NCBI GenBank assembly: GCA_946482585.1
Contig: CAMLSI010000198.1
Coordinates: 1 to 9,228 of the forward strand
Direction of reading: 5' to 3'
Source: an uncultured Lysobacteraceae bacterium
Lineage (GTDB): Bacteria > Pseudomonadota > Gammaproteobacteria > Xanthomonadales > Rhodanobacteraceae
Length of the DNA stretch: 9,228 bases
The position numbers and the translations under genes were made by a program. Below are positions 1-7,145 of the stretch, piece by piece. A model generated the notes under the pieces. That model worked only from the letters and a program-made list of their open reading frames with translations, was not told the DNA's origin and searched no databases. Position 1 is the first letter of the stretch. The number at the start of each line of letters is the position of its first letter.

Positions 1-2
1 TG

Positions 3-965
3 CGCCGCGAGCAGGAAATCTTCGCGGACCAGGTCGATATCAATATACTTCCTCGCATTTACCACTATTGGTCACACACTTACCTGCGACCGAAGCTCGA
101 GGAGTTCGGCTGCGCGAATCCCGACGAGTTCTTCGCCGACGCGCTGCTGGCCGCGGCGCGCGACGCCGGCGCGGGCATCGCACGCTTCGTGAGTCTCGGC
201 GCCGGCAACTGCGATACCGAAGTCCGCGTCGCACAGATTCTCGTCGCGCGCGGTTTCGCCGATTTCACGCTCGAATGCGTCGACATCAACCCGATCATGC
301 TCGAGCGCGGCGCCACGCTCGCGCGCGAAACCGGCCTCGCCTCGCAAGTCCTGCCGATCACCGGCGATTTCAACGACTGGCAACCGGCCCGGCGCTACGA
401 CGCGATCATGGCGAACCAGAGCCTGCACCATGTCGTGAACCTAGAAGGCCTGTTCGATGCGATCGCGGGGAATCTGCCGCCACACGGCCGTTTCGTGATG
501 TCCGACATGATCGGCCGCAACGGCCACCAGCGCTGGCCCGAAGCGCTCGCGATCGTGCGCGAATTCTGGACCGAGCTGCCGGCGCACTACCGTTTCCATC
601 GCCAGCTGCGCGAGCAGTGGGACGAGTTCGTCGACTTCGATTGCTCGGGCGAAGGCTTCGAGGGCATACGCGCGCAGGACATCCTGCCGCTGCTGATCCT
701 GCGCTTTCGCTTCGAACGCTTCCTCGGCTTCGCGAACGTGATCGACGCGTTCATCGACCGCGGTTTCGGCGGTCATTTCGATGCCGATTCGGCGCAGGAT
801 CGCGCACTGATCGATCGCATCCATGCGCGCGATGAAGACGGCATGCTCGCGGGCAGCCTGAAGCCGACGCACGCGATGGCCGTGATGCGCGGCCTGTCCT
901 ATGCGGGACCGATGCAGACCTGGCGTCACCTGACGCCGCAACACTGTCTGCGCGTGCCCGATTGA
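3..965 (+). CDS. Class I SAM-dependent methyltransferase, 5'-truncated by window edge
   Basis: The frame is open from the first full codon of the window, so the true start lies upstream; 320 residues are visible. A GTG at 189 lies inside the SAM-binding motif and cannot be the start. Counting from the first visible residue, a conserved-looking N-terminal stretch (HYWSHTYLRPKLEEFG, 21-36) precedes motif I, FVSLGAGNCDTE (62-73), the glycine-rich SAM loop. VDIN (93-96) supplies the acidic residue expected to bind the SAM ribose, GDF (121-123) fits motif III, and MANQSLHHV (136-144) fits the post-motif of Methyltransf_12/25-type enzymes. The roughly 150-residue C-terminal part is probably a substrate-recognition region; I cannot name the substrate. 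No membrane segment is seen, so it should be cytoplasmic. Its stop overlaps the next start by one base (TGATG, 963-967), which suggests translational coupling to the GT-C-like gene and a role in modifying the same glycan or lipid-linked sugar. The fold call is secure; the substrate is unknown. Confidence 0.85.
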   Translation, partial: RREQEIFADQVDINILPRIYHYWSHTYLRPKLEEFGCANPDEFFADALLAAARDAGAGIARFVSLGAGNCDTEVRVAQILVARGFADFTLECVDINPIMLERGATLARETGLASQVLPITGDFNDWQPARRYDAIMANQSLHHVVNLEGLFDAIAGNLPPHGRFVMSDMIGRNGHQRWPEALAIVREFWTELPAHYRFHRQLREQWDEFVDFDCSGEGFEGIRAQDILPLLILRFRFERFLGFANVIDAFIDRGFGGHFDADSAQDRALIDRIHARDEDGMLAGSLKPTHAMAVMRGLSYAGPMQTWRHLTPQHCLRVPD

Positions 966-3172
966 TGCGTGCGCTGGCGCGCGCCGACGCACTGACCTCG
1001 CGCGGACCCGCGTCGCTGCGCGGGGCGTTCGTCGTGGGTCTCGCTGCCGTTCTCTGTGCGTTCGTCGGCTGGCAGCTCGTGGTGCCCGGGCCGCTCGGCT
1101 GGGCGGTCTCGCAGCCGGCGGCGTGGCAGGGCGGACTCGAAGCCGCCGCGCTGCTCGCGGGGCTTGCGCTCGCGCAATCGCTTGCGACACCGCGCGCGCG
1201 TCTCCTCGCGAGCCTGCTGGTTGCCGCGCCATACCTGCGTCGACATGCCGTCGACGCGCCGCTCTTGCTGTGCGTGCTGTATCTCGAATTCACGCTCGCG
1301 CTCGGTGCCGCGGTCGCGCGCGCCGCCGGTGCGGAACGGCCGCAGCGCAGTGAAGACTATCTGCGCTGCTTCCTGCTCGGCCTGTCGGCCTGGAGCGTAC
1401 TGGCGTGGACCAGCGCGGCCGCCGGCTGGGGCACGCCGTCCGCACTGCGCCTGCTGACCGTGCTCCTGCTGCCGGTCGCGCTCTGGAGCCACAGCCGCCC
1501 GCTCGGTCTGCATCTGGCGCAACGCAGCCGCGCCTGGCCATTGCGTGACCGCGTGCTGCTCGCGCTGCTCGGCGGCTGGCTGCTCATACTGTTCGCACGC
1601 ACCAACACGGCCTTCAGTTTCGACGGGATCTGGTACGGGCTGCGTCCGGAATACGTGCTGAGCGCCGACGGCTCGCCGTTCGCGCCGCTGGGGCTCGTCT
1701 CGCCCGTGTACTATTTTCCGAAACTCTACGAAGTATACCTGTTGCCGTTCGCCGGCCTCGGCGATGCGAGCGTCGTCAGCGGCATGACGATCCTGCTGCT
1801 CGGCCTGGTCGCCCTCGCCGGCGCGCGCCTGCTCGCGCGGCTCGGCGTCGATGCGATCACGGCGCGACTCTCGCTCGCGCTGCTCGTGCTCACCCTGCCG
1901 GCAATCGCGAATCCGGCGATCGAACCCAAGCCCGACATCGCCTGCGCGCTGTTCCTGTTGCTGGCCTGCCTGTTCGGCGGCGACGCGTTGCAGCGCCGCG
2001 ATCGCAGCGCATTGGCCTGGGCGCTCGCCGCCGGGCTGCTGTCTCTGTCGAGCAAGCTCATCGCCGTGCCTTATCTCGGCATGCTGTCGGTCGGCGCGGC
2101 GCTCGCGCATTGGCGCATGCGGTCGACCGCGACCCTGGCGCCGGCTGCGCACGACAGGCTCGCCTACGTCGCGTTCGCGCTGGCGCTGGGTGCGGCCGCC
2201 TTCGTCATGCTGCGAACCTGGCTGCTCGCGGGCATGCCGACGATAGGCCCGGACCCGCTGTTCAAGATCTGGACCTGGCTCGGCTTCCAGTTGCGCGAAC
2301 CGGCCGGAACCCTGACCTGGGCTTTTCCGCAGCGGTGGAACGAGTTGCCCGGCCTCGTCGTCGACTGGCTGCTGCGACCGCAGCGCATGGAACACATCGT
2401 GATCAGCTGGACCGGCAACGTCTGGCTCTGGCTGCCTTTCGCCACGCTGCTGCTGCGCGTGCATCCGCTGCGCGCCGAGCCGACCGCGCGCGGCCACCGC
2501 GCACTCGCGCTGAGCCTCGTCGCCGCAGGCCTCATCATCGCCACCGGCTGGAGTCACCATGCGCGCGGCAGCGACGGCAACTATTTCATCGCCGCGCTCG
2601 TACCGGCGCTCGCGCTCGGCGTCGCGTTCGCCTGGCGCCGGCTCCATCATCAGCCCGATGCACGTCGCTGCCTGCTCACGGGCGTCGTTCTCTTCGCCGC
2701 GTTCCAGGGAGCGTACGCCTTCGTCAGTGCGAGCTGGGCGCCGGGAACGCGTGCGTTCGACCTGACCTTCGACCGCAGTCCGCGCGATGCGCGCAAGCTG
2801 GCCGCCGGCATCCTCGAACACGCCGGTCTCGCCGACGTCGGCGACTATCTGCGGGCGCGACCCGGTGTCGCGCGTGTCGTCGGCTGCGCGCCGTTCGAGG
2901 CAGCGATGCGCCTGCCGGCCCGGTTCGAAGATTTCACGACGATCGCGCAGTCGCGCCCCGAATACGTGAAGTCGCTCGACACGGCCGTCGCCTACATGCG
3001 CCGGTTCGCGATCCGCTATGTGCTGCTGCCCAAACCGCGTGCCGGCAGCGACCCGGCGACGCAGCTCATCGACGGCTGCACGCCGCAGACGGCGGCGCCG
3101 GCCGGCACGCGCATCGTGTTCGAGAACGCGCGCTTCCTGCTGGCAGAGCTCGTCGATACCGACAGCAGCTGA
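965..3172 (+). CDS. Large polytopic membrane protein, putative GT-C-type glycosyltransferase
   Basis: The predicted protein has 735 residues. ATG at 965 is chosen because it overlaps the upstream stop (TGATG). TTG at 962 is an alternative one codon earlier, and no clear Shine-Dalgarno sequence is present. About 13-16 hydrophobic helices can be picked out between residues 20 and 590 (for example 20-40, 96-118, 135-153, 160-175, 196-212, 270-290, 302-316, 324-337, 400-420, 513-528, 539-556, 570-588). A C-terminal soluble region follows (about 590-735). Two features match GT-C enzymes that use polyprenyl-phosphate sugars: an Asp in an extracytoplasmic loop just after a helix (FSFDGIWYGLRPEY, D220), and the helix-entry motif EPKPDIACALF (320-330). 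WSHHARGSDGNYF (529-541) is another polar cluster in a loop. The family is a match by architecture rather than clear motif identity, so donor and acceptor are unknown; an O-antigen-polymerase-like role is the main alternative. Its place between a methyltransferase and an acylation module suggests glycan assembly at the inner membrane. Confidence 0.7.
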   Translation: MRALARADALTSRGPASLRGAFVVGLAAVLCAFVGWQLVVPGPLGWAVSQPAAWQGGLEAAALLAGLALAQSLATPRARLLASLLVAAPYLRRHAVDAPLLLCVLYLEFTLALGAAVARAAGAERPQRSEDYLRCFLLGLSAWSVLAWTSAAAGWGTPSALRLLTVLLLPVALWSHSRPLGLHLAQRSRAWPLRDRVLLALLGGWLLILFARTNTAFSFDGIWYGLRPEYVLSADGSPFAPLGLVSPVYYFPKLYEVYLLPFAGLGDASVVSGMTILLLGLVALAGARLLARLGVDAITARLSLALLVLTLPAIANPAIEPKPDIACALFLLLACLFGGDALQRRDRSALAWALAAGLLSLSSKLIAVPYLGMLSVGAALAHWRMRSTATLAPAAHDRLAYVAFALALGAAAFVMLRTWLLAGMPTIGPDPLFKIWTWLGFQLREPAGTLTWAFPQRWNELPGLVVDWLLRPQRMEHIVISWTGNVWLWLPFATLLLRVHPLRAEPTARGHRALALSLVAAGLIIATGWSHHARGSDGNYFIAALVPALALGVAFAWRRLHHQPDARRCLLTGVVLFAAFQGAYAFVSASWAPGTRAFDLTFDRSPRDARKLAAGILEHAGLADVGDYLRARPGVARVVGCAPFEAAMRLPARFEDFTTIAQSRPEYVKSLDTAVAYMRRFAIRYVLLPKPRAGSDPATQLIDGCTPQTAAPAGTRIVFENARFLLAELVDTDSS

Positions 3173-3197
3173 GGCGGATCGACTCCGTTCCGCCCGT

Positions 3198-3203
3198 TAT
3201 ACT
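3198..3203 (+). promoter_or_regulatory. Possible -10 box (TATACT) ahead of the MBOAT gene
   Basis: The 65-nt gap between the GT-C-like gene and the MBOAT gene contains CGTTATACTGCGCG, whose TATACT differs from the sigma-70 consensus -10 at one position. It stands out as AT-rich in otherwise very GC-rich DNA. Transcription from here would start near 3210 and leave a leader of about 28 nt before the ATG at 3238. No good -35 hexamer lies 16-18 nt upstream (the sequence there is near CGGATC), and there is no extended TG motif, so the call is tentative. If real, it would let the acylation genes be expressed separately from the methyltransferase and GT-C genes. Confidence 0.3.
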
Positions 3204-3237
3204 GCGCGTTTTGCGCCCACCGACTCCGGCCGCGACC

Positions 3238-4695
3238 ATGCTTTTCAACTCCCTGCATTTCGTCGTGTTCTTCGTGATCGTGCTCACGCTGAACAAAAGC
3301 CTGCGGCCGTGGCCGACGGCGCAGAAATTCATGCTGCTGGCCGCGAGCTACTATTTCTATGGCCAGTGGAGCTGGATGTATCTCGGCATCATCGTCTATT
3401 CGACGCTGCTCGATTACGGCATCGCGCTCGGCATGGTGCGCGTGTCGCGGCCGCGCTATCTGTTGCTGCTGAGCCTGTTCACGAATCTCGGCCTGCTCGC
3501 GTTCTTCAAATATGCAAATTGGCTCATCGAGAACTGGAACGTCGCGAACGCGGCGCTCGGCACGTCGCTGCAGTTCTCGGCCATGGACATCGTGCTGCCC
3601 GTCGGCATCTCGTTCTATACGTTCCAGAGCCTGTCCTACACCATCGACGTCTATCGCGGCGTCAGCCGCCCGCGCCGCAACCTGCTCGACTACGCGCTGT
3701 TCGTCTCGTTCTTTCCGCAGCTCGCCGCGGGTCCCATCGTGCGCGACTACGAATTCTTCAAGGAACTCGACAGCGATCAGCGCGTCGACGCGGCCGACGT
3801 GCAGCGCGCGCTCGTGCTCATCGCGTTCGGCTTCGTCAAGAAAATCGTGTTCGCGGACAACCTCGCGCTGTACGCCGACCCCATCTTCGCGAACCCGGCA
3901 CAGCACGGCTTCTGGGACAGCGTGCTCGCGGTCTACGCCTTCAGCTTCCAGATCTACTGCGATTTCTCCGGCTATACCGACATCGCGATCGGCCTCGCAC
4001 TGCTGCTGGGCTTCCGTTATCCGCAGAATTTCAATTACCCGTATTTCGCCGACAGCGTGCAGGAATTCTGGCGCCGCTGGCACATGACCCTGTCGCGCTG
4101 GCTGCGCGACTATCTGTATATCTCGCTCGGCGGCAACCGCAACGGCGAGCTGCACACCTACGTGAACCTGATGCTGACCATGCTGCTCGGCGGCCACGGC
4201 CTGACCCGGCTCTGCTTCGCGCTCATGACGACGATGCTGCTCGGCGGCCTGTGGCACGGGGCGAGCTGGAACTTCGTGATCTGGGGCGGGCTCCACGGCG
4301 GCTACCTCGCGTTCGAGCGCGCCGTGCTGTTCCGCCTGCCGTTCTGGAACGCGGACACGGCCGTGATGCGCGTGCTGCGCTGGGCACTGACCTTCCATCT
4401 GGTCTGCTTCGCCTGGATCTTCTTCCGTGCGAAGACCTTCGGCGACGCGAAAGTGCTGCTCGCGAACATCGTCGGGGCGGCATCGCCCGCGTTCGACACG
4501 AACGCGCATCTGCCGATGCTGTCGCTGCTGCTCGCCATGCTCGCCGTGCATCTGCTCGGCGGCTGGAAAGGATTCAAGGAATGGCTGGCGCGCGAGCGTG
4601 GCCCCGCGTTCGCGACGACCCTCGCTGCGATCGGCCTGCTGCTGATCTGGTTCACGCCGGCCGCGACGACGCCGTTCATCTATTTCCAGTTCTGA
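3238..4695 (+). CDS. MBOAT-family membrane-bound O-acyltransferase (AlgI/DltB type)
   Basis: The predicted protein has 485 residues, close to the usual length of AlgI-type proteins. The start at ATG 3238 gives the classic N-terminus (MLFNSLHFVVFF). The frame stays open far upstream, but that part is a shadow inside the GT-C gene. Family hallmarks in order are: SYYFYGQW (37-44), FFKYANW (89-95), PVGISFYTFQSLSYTIDVYRG (121-141), FFPQLAAGPIVR (158-169), FQIYCDFSGYTDIAIG (237-252), FWRRWHMTLSRWLRDYLYI (277-295), SLGGNR (296-301), LWHGASWNFVIWGGLHG (338-354) and the C-terminal FIYFQF. H340 in WHGA is the expected catalytic histidine. The multi-helix channel takes an acyl group from a cytoplasmic donor and moves it across the inner membrane for O-acylation of a glycan. 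The next gene, one nucleotide downstream, encodes the SGNH partner such systems need. The odd point is a second near-copy of LMLTMLLGG inserted just before the WHG motif. The acyl group and glycan are unknown; alginate genes are absent, so I do not name it algI. Confidence 0.93.
   Translation: MLFNSLHFVVFFVIVLTLNKSLRPWPTAQKFMLLAASYYFYGQWSWMYLGIIVYSTLLDYGIALGMVRVSRPRYLLLLSLFTNLGLLAFFKYANWLIENWNVANAALGTSLQFSAMDIVLPVGISFYTFQSLSYTIDVYRGVSRPRRNLLDYALFVSFFPQLAAGPIVRDYEFFKELDSDQRVDAADVQRALVLIAFGFVKKIVFADNLALYADPIFANPAQHGFWDSVLAVYAFSFQIYCDFSGYTDIAIGLALLLGFRYPQNFNYPYFADSVQEFWRRWHMTLSRWLRDYLYISLGGNRNGELHTYVNLMLTMLLGGHGLTRLCFALMTTMLLGGLWHGASWNFVIWGGLHGGYLAFERAVLFRLPFWNADTAVMRVLRWALTFHLVCFAWIFFRAKTFGDAKVLLANIVGAASPAFDTNAHLPMLSLLLAMLAVHLLGGWKGFKEWLARERGPAFATTLAAIGLLLIWFTPAATTPFIYFQF
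4168..4248 (+). repeat. Internal 27-nt direct repeat within the MBOAT gene (18-codon offset)
   Basis: Codons at 4168-4194 encode LMLTMLLGG (residues 311-319) and codons at 4222-4248 encode LMTTMLLGG (residues 329-337). The nucleotides are nearly the same (ctgatgctgaccatgctgct against ctcatgacgacgatgctgct). They are separated by nine codons encoding HGLTRLCFA. In AlgI/DltB-type proteins I know, the SLGGNR motif leads through one such helix directly to LWHG, so the arrangement looks like an in-frame 54-nt duplication that has since diverged. The repeat is seen directly; the claim that it is an insertion depends on family recall. Confidence 0.7.
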
Positions 4696-4696
4696 C

Positions 4697-5884
4697 ATGT
4701 CGATCAAGACCGTACTCAAATTCGCCGCGCCGCTGCTGCTCATCGCCGTCTGCGAAGCGCTGTTCCGCTTCGGCGCCTGGGAACCGATGGTCAAGCCGGA
4801 GAGCCATGCCGGCACCAGCCTGCGCGTGAAGCGCGCCCTCGGCGATCCGGCGCTCTCGAAACTCGATTTCGTGACGCTCGGCAGTTCGCGCCCGGTCTAC
4901 GGACTCGACCACGAGGCGCTGGCGCAACTCGCGCAGGAACACGGCGCGGTGCACGCGAACCTGAGCATGCCCGGCTCGCACTGGATGACGGTCGACGTGC
5001 TGACGGACTGGCTCGCCGCACGCCGCCCGCCGCTGCAGGGCGGCATTCTCGCGATGGACCTCATGACGTTCATGTACCCGGGCAACGGCAGCTATGAACT
5101 CGCGATCGTCGCGCCGTTCCGGACGTTCGGCGACGATGCGATCGTGACCTCGCACGTGCCGTTCAAGCTCGACGACATGGCGACCTGGGGCAGCCATTCG
5201 GCGCTGTATCAGTACCGCGAGGACATCCAGGATTTCGTGCGCGGCCCGATAGCGCGCAGCAAATCGCTGCACTGGTGGAACGAGCATTTCGACGCCGCTG
5301 GCACGGTGCTGCGCAATCCGACCGAAACGCGCGCGATGTGCGACTTCGGCGTCGACAGCGTCGCCGCCTGCGACAAGGTGGACGCCGCGACCGGCCCCGC
5401 CGCCGACAATCTGCGCCATCAATGCCGTGAGCTGCGCGGCGCGCTCGCCGGGCGCCCCGACTTCGGCGCCCTCTCGCGACTGGCGCCGCTGCCGCAGGAG
5501 CTGCAGCAGGCACGCGACAACATCCGCAATCGGCTGCGTGCGCTGAACTGGAAGCGACCGCCCGTGATCGTGCTGATGCCGTTGACCGGCGCCTGGAAGG
5601 AAGCCGCGCCGCTGGGCCTGCAGGAATGGGCGCTGAGCGTACTGCAGCCGCTCGTCGATGAAGGACGAATCCGCGTCATCGACGCGACCGATGCGCTCGC
5701 GGGCACGCCGGACGGAGGCTGCCATCACTACTTCGATTTCTTCCATCAGAACGACAGCGGCCGCGCGGTGCTGATGCAAAGCGTACTGCCTCGGTTGCGC
5801 GAGGCGCTGTACGGCGACACGAAGCCAGGCAATACCGAACTCGCCGCCGGGAATGCACCCGCGCGCGCGACAGACCCGCCGTAG
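4697..5884 (+). CDS. Membrane-anchored SGNH-hydrolase-like acyl-transfer protein, partner of the MBOAT (DltD/AlgX/AlgJ-like)
   Basis: The predicted protein has 395 residues. ATG 4697 follows the MBOAT stop by one nucleotide with no separate Shine-Dalgarno, implying translational coupling. One N-terminal hydrophobic helix (about 5-20, after MSIK) should anchor the rest in the periplasm. TLGSSRPVYGLD (60-71) fits SGNH block I, with the GSS serine (S64, or S63) as likely nucleophile, as in the GSS motif of DltD. LSMPGSH (89-95) fits block II. HHYFDFFHQNDSGR (343-356) is the C-terminal block with the expected D-x-x-H pair (D347, H350). The family's role is to take an acyl group delivered by the MBOAT and transfer it onto an exported polymer, or to remove it. 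Periplasmic cysteines C215, C225, C243 and C342 could form two disulfides, the last one close to the catalytic D/H. The C-terminal tail after about 372 is Ala/Pro-rich and looks disordered. C19 sits in IAVC, which is not a good lipobox. The family is well supported; the direction of the reaction is not. Confidence 0.82.
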   Translation: MSIKTVLKFAAPLLLIAVCEALFRFGAWEPMVKPESHAGTSLRVKRALGDPALSKLDFVTLGSSRPVYGLDHEALAQLAQEHGAVHANLSMPGSHWMTVDVLTDWLAARRPPLQGGILAMDLMTFMYPGNGSYELAIVAPFRTFGDDAIVTSHVPFKLDDMATWGSHSALYQYREDIQDFVRGPIARSKSLHWWNEHFDAAGTVLRNPTETRAMCDFGVDSVAACDKVDAATGPAADNLRHQCRELRGALAGRPDFGALSRLAPLPQELQQARDNIRNRLRALNWKRPPVIVLMPLTGAWKEAAPLGLQEWALSVLQPLVDEGRIRVIDATDALAGTPDGGCHHYFDFFHQNDSGRAVLMQSVLPRLREALYGDTKPGNTELAAGNAPARATDPP

Positions 5885-5904
5885 CGACGCGTCGCGCCGG
5901 CAGC

Positions 5905-5910
5905 AAGGAG
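5905..5910 (+). promoter_or_regulatory. Strong Shine-Dalgarno (AAGGAG) for the AT3 gene
   Basis: AAGGAG lies 7 nt before the ATG at 5918. It is the best ribosome binding site in the window and decides the start, confirming that the unusual N-terminal extension of the AT3 protein is translated. The preceding genes of the cluster lack a visible Shine-Dalgarno, so this gene is probably translated independently of its neighbours. Confidence 0.8.
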
Positions 5911-5917
5911 GCCGCAG

Positions 5918-7084
5918 ATGCAAGATTTCCATTGGCTGTTGCTCGCGTTGATCGTCGTGGCGATCGCGCAGTACCGGCGTGCGGCCGTCGTCTCGCCCGT
6001 TCCGGCCGACGTACCGTTCGGGATACTGCCGTGGCGCACGCTCGAACAGGCGATCGCGGCGCACGGCGACAATCTGTTGCTGTTGCGCCTCGTCGCCGCG
6101 TCGGCCGTGATCTACGGCCACAGCTACGCGATCTGCGGCATCGGCGGCGCCAAGGACCACATCGCGCGGCTCGGCCTCGGCTACGGGCTCTATTCCGGTT
6201 CCATCGCGGTGCAGGTGTTCTTCGTGATCAGCGGATTTCTCGTCACCGGCGCCTGGCTGCGCCGGCCCGATCTCGCGTTCTTCCTGCGCTCGCGCACCTT
6301 GCGTATCGTCCCGGCCTACCTGGTCTGCCTGCTCGTCAGTACGCTCGTGATCGGCACAGCGGTCACCGAGCTGCCGCGCGCGCAGTATCTCGCCGATCCG
6401 GAAACCTGGCGCTACATCTGGAAAAATCTCACTTTCCCCATCGACATGGTATGGACGCTGCCGGGCGTGTTCGCGAGCAATCCGCTGCCGAACACGATCA
6501 ACGGCTCGCTCTGGACGCTGGTGGTCGAAGTGCGCGTCTATGTCTGGCTCGCGCTGTTCGGCGTGCTCGGACTGCTCGACCGGCGCGAGCGGTTCTTCTA
6601 CGCCGCGGCGCTGCTCGTCGCCGCGCCGTATACGGCCTATCCGCTGCCGATGATGCCGATGGACGAGTTCCTGCGGCTCGGCGGTTTCTTTCTCGCCGGC
6701 AGCGCGTTCTACCGCTGGCGTGATCTCGTGCCGTTCCACGGCGGTTTCGTCGCGCTGCTGTCCGGCGCCGCGGCGCTCGCCCACGGTACCGAGGCGTTCA
6801 TGCCGCTGTACGGACTCGCGCTCTGTTACGCGGTGTTCTGGTTCGCCTACGGTCCGCGCTTCCTGCTCGGCTTCAATCGCTTCGGCGACTATTCCTACGG
6901 CGTCTATCTCTGGGGCTTCCCGATCCAGCAGATCGTCGCGAAGCTGCTGGCCGTGCCGACGCCGACACGCATCACGCTGATCGCACTGCCGTGCGCGATC
7001 GCGGCCGGCGCACTGTCGTGGCACTGCGTCGAGAAACCGCTGCTGCGCCTGAAGCGCCGCCCATCGGCCGCATCCGCCGGGTAG
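5918..7084 (+). CDS. Acyltransferase-3 family (OafA-type) membrane O-acyltransferase
   Basis: The predicted protein has 388 residues, and the start is fixed by AAGGAG 7 nt upstream. The core AT3 signs are an R-x10-H motif (LRLVAASAVIYGHSY, R57 and H68), FFVISGFLVTG (101-111), the Arg-rich RSRTLRIVPAY (124-134), NGSLWTLVVEVRVY (195-208, with E204), FGDYSYGVYLWGFPIQQ (322-338) and SWHCVEKPL (367-375). About ten helices form the core. These proteins acylate extracytoplasmic sugars of O-antigen, capsule, exopolysaccharide or peptidoglycan, and R-x10-H is needed for catalysis in characterised members. There is an extra N-terminal helix (about 6-18) plus a linker of about 35 residues before the core, placing R-x10-H some 40 residues later than in OafA. 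No C-terminal SGNH domain is fused, so it is a stand-alone AT3 protein. It lies 33 nt after the SGNH gene and looks like part of the same operon. The donor (often acetyl-CoA) and the acceptor glycan are unknown. Confidence 0.9.
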   Translation: MQDFHWLLLALIVVAIAQYRRAAVVSPVPADVPFGILPWRTLEQAIAAHGDNLLLLRLVAASAVIYGHSYAICGIGGAKDHIARLGLGYGLYSGSIAVQVFFVISGFLVTGAWLRRPDLAFFLRSRTLRIVPAYLVCLLVSTLVIGTAVTELPRAQYLADPETWRYIWKNLTFPIDMVWTLPGVFASNPLPNTINGSLWTLVVEVRVYVWLALFGVLGLLDRRERFFYAAALLVAAPYTAYPLPMMPMDEFLRLGGFFLAGSAFYRWRDLVPFHGGFVALLSGAAALAHGTEAFMPLYGLALCYAVFWFAYGPRFLLGFNRFGDYSYGVYLWGFPIQQIVAKLLAVPTPTRITLIALPCAIAAGALSWHCVEKPLLRLKRRPSAASAG

Positions 7085-7100
7085 GCGCGGGCCGCACAGT

Positions 7101-7122
7101 CCGCGACAATCCACCGTCGCGG
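7101..7122 (+). repeat. Inverted repeat (7-bp stem, 8-nt loop) in the AT3-mgtE spacer
   Basis: CCGCGAC (7101-7107) and GTCGCGG (7116-7122) are perfect reverse complements around the loop AATCCACC, 17 nt after the AT3 stop. There is no following T tract (CGCACATC), so it is not a typical intrinsic terminator. It may slow or protect the operon 3' end, or it may be chance in GC-rich DNA. Confidence 0.4.
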
Positions 7123-7145
7123 CGCACATCGCAGGAACGCGATCC

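Noticed and set aside
189..191. GTG as start of the methyltransferase
   Set aside because: It falls within the SAM-binding motif; conserved-looking sequence continues upstream to the window edge.
926..2821. A 631-codon minus-strand frame opposite the GT-C-like gene
   Set aside because: Same cause: mirror of GC-rich codons, a polar repetitive product and no recognisable motif.
2110..3237. Upstream extension of the MBOAT frame, which would make an 861-residue fusion
   Set aside because: The extra 376 codons overlap the GT-C-like gene in another frame and read as Arg/Ala-rich nonsense; ATG 3238 gives the normal MBOAT N-terminus.
4742..4765. Possible lipobox cysteine (IAVC, C19) in the SGNH protein
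   Set aside because: Val before the Cys and no Gly/Ala/Ser at -1 does not fit a lipoprotein signal; a plain membrane anchor is simpler.
3016..4815. Overlapping long frames of about 600 codons on both strands across the MBOAT gene
   Set aside because: Both are Arg/Ala or Glu/Gln/Arg-rich translations of the MBOAT region; the MBOAT frame carries every family hallmark.
5884..5895. 12-bp palindrome GCGACGCGTCGC overlapping the SGNH stop codon
   Set aside because: It can form only a 4-bp stem, has no T tract, and such CG palindromes are expected by chance here; not enough to call an operator or terminator.
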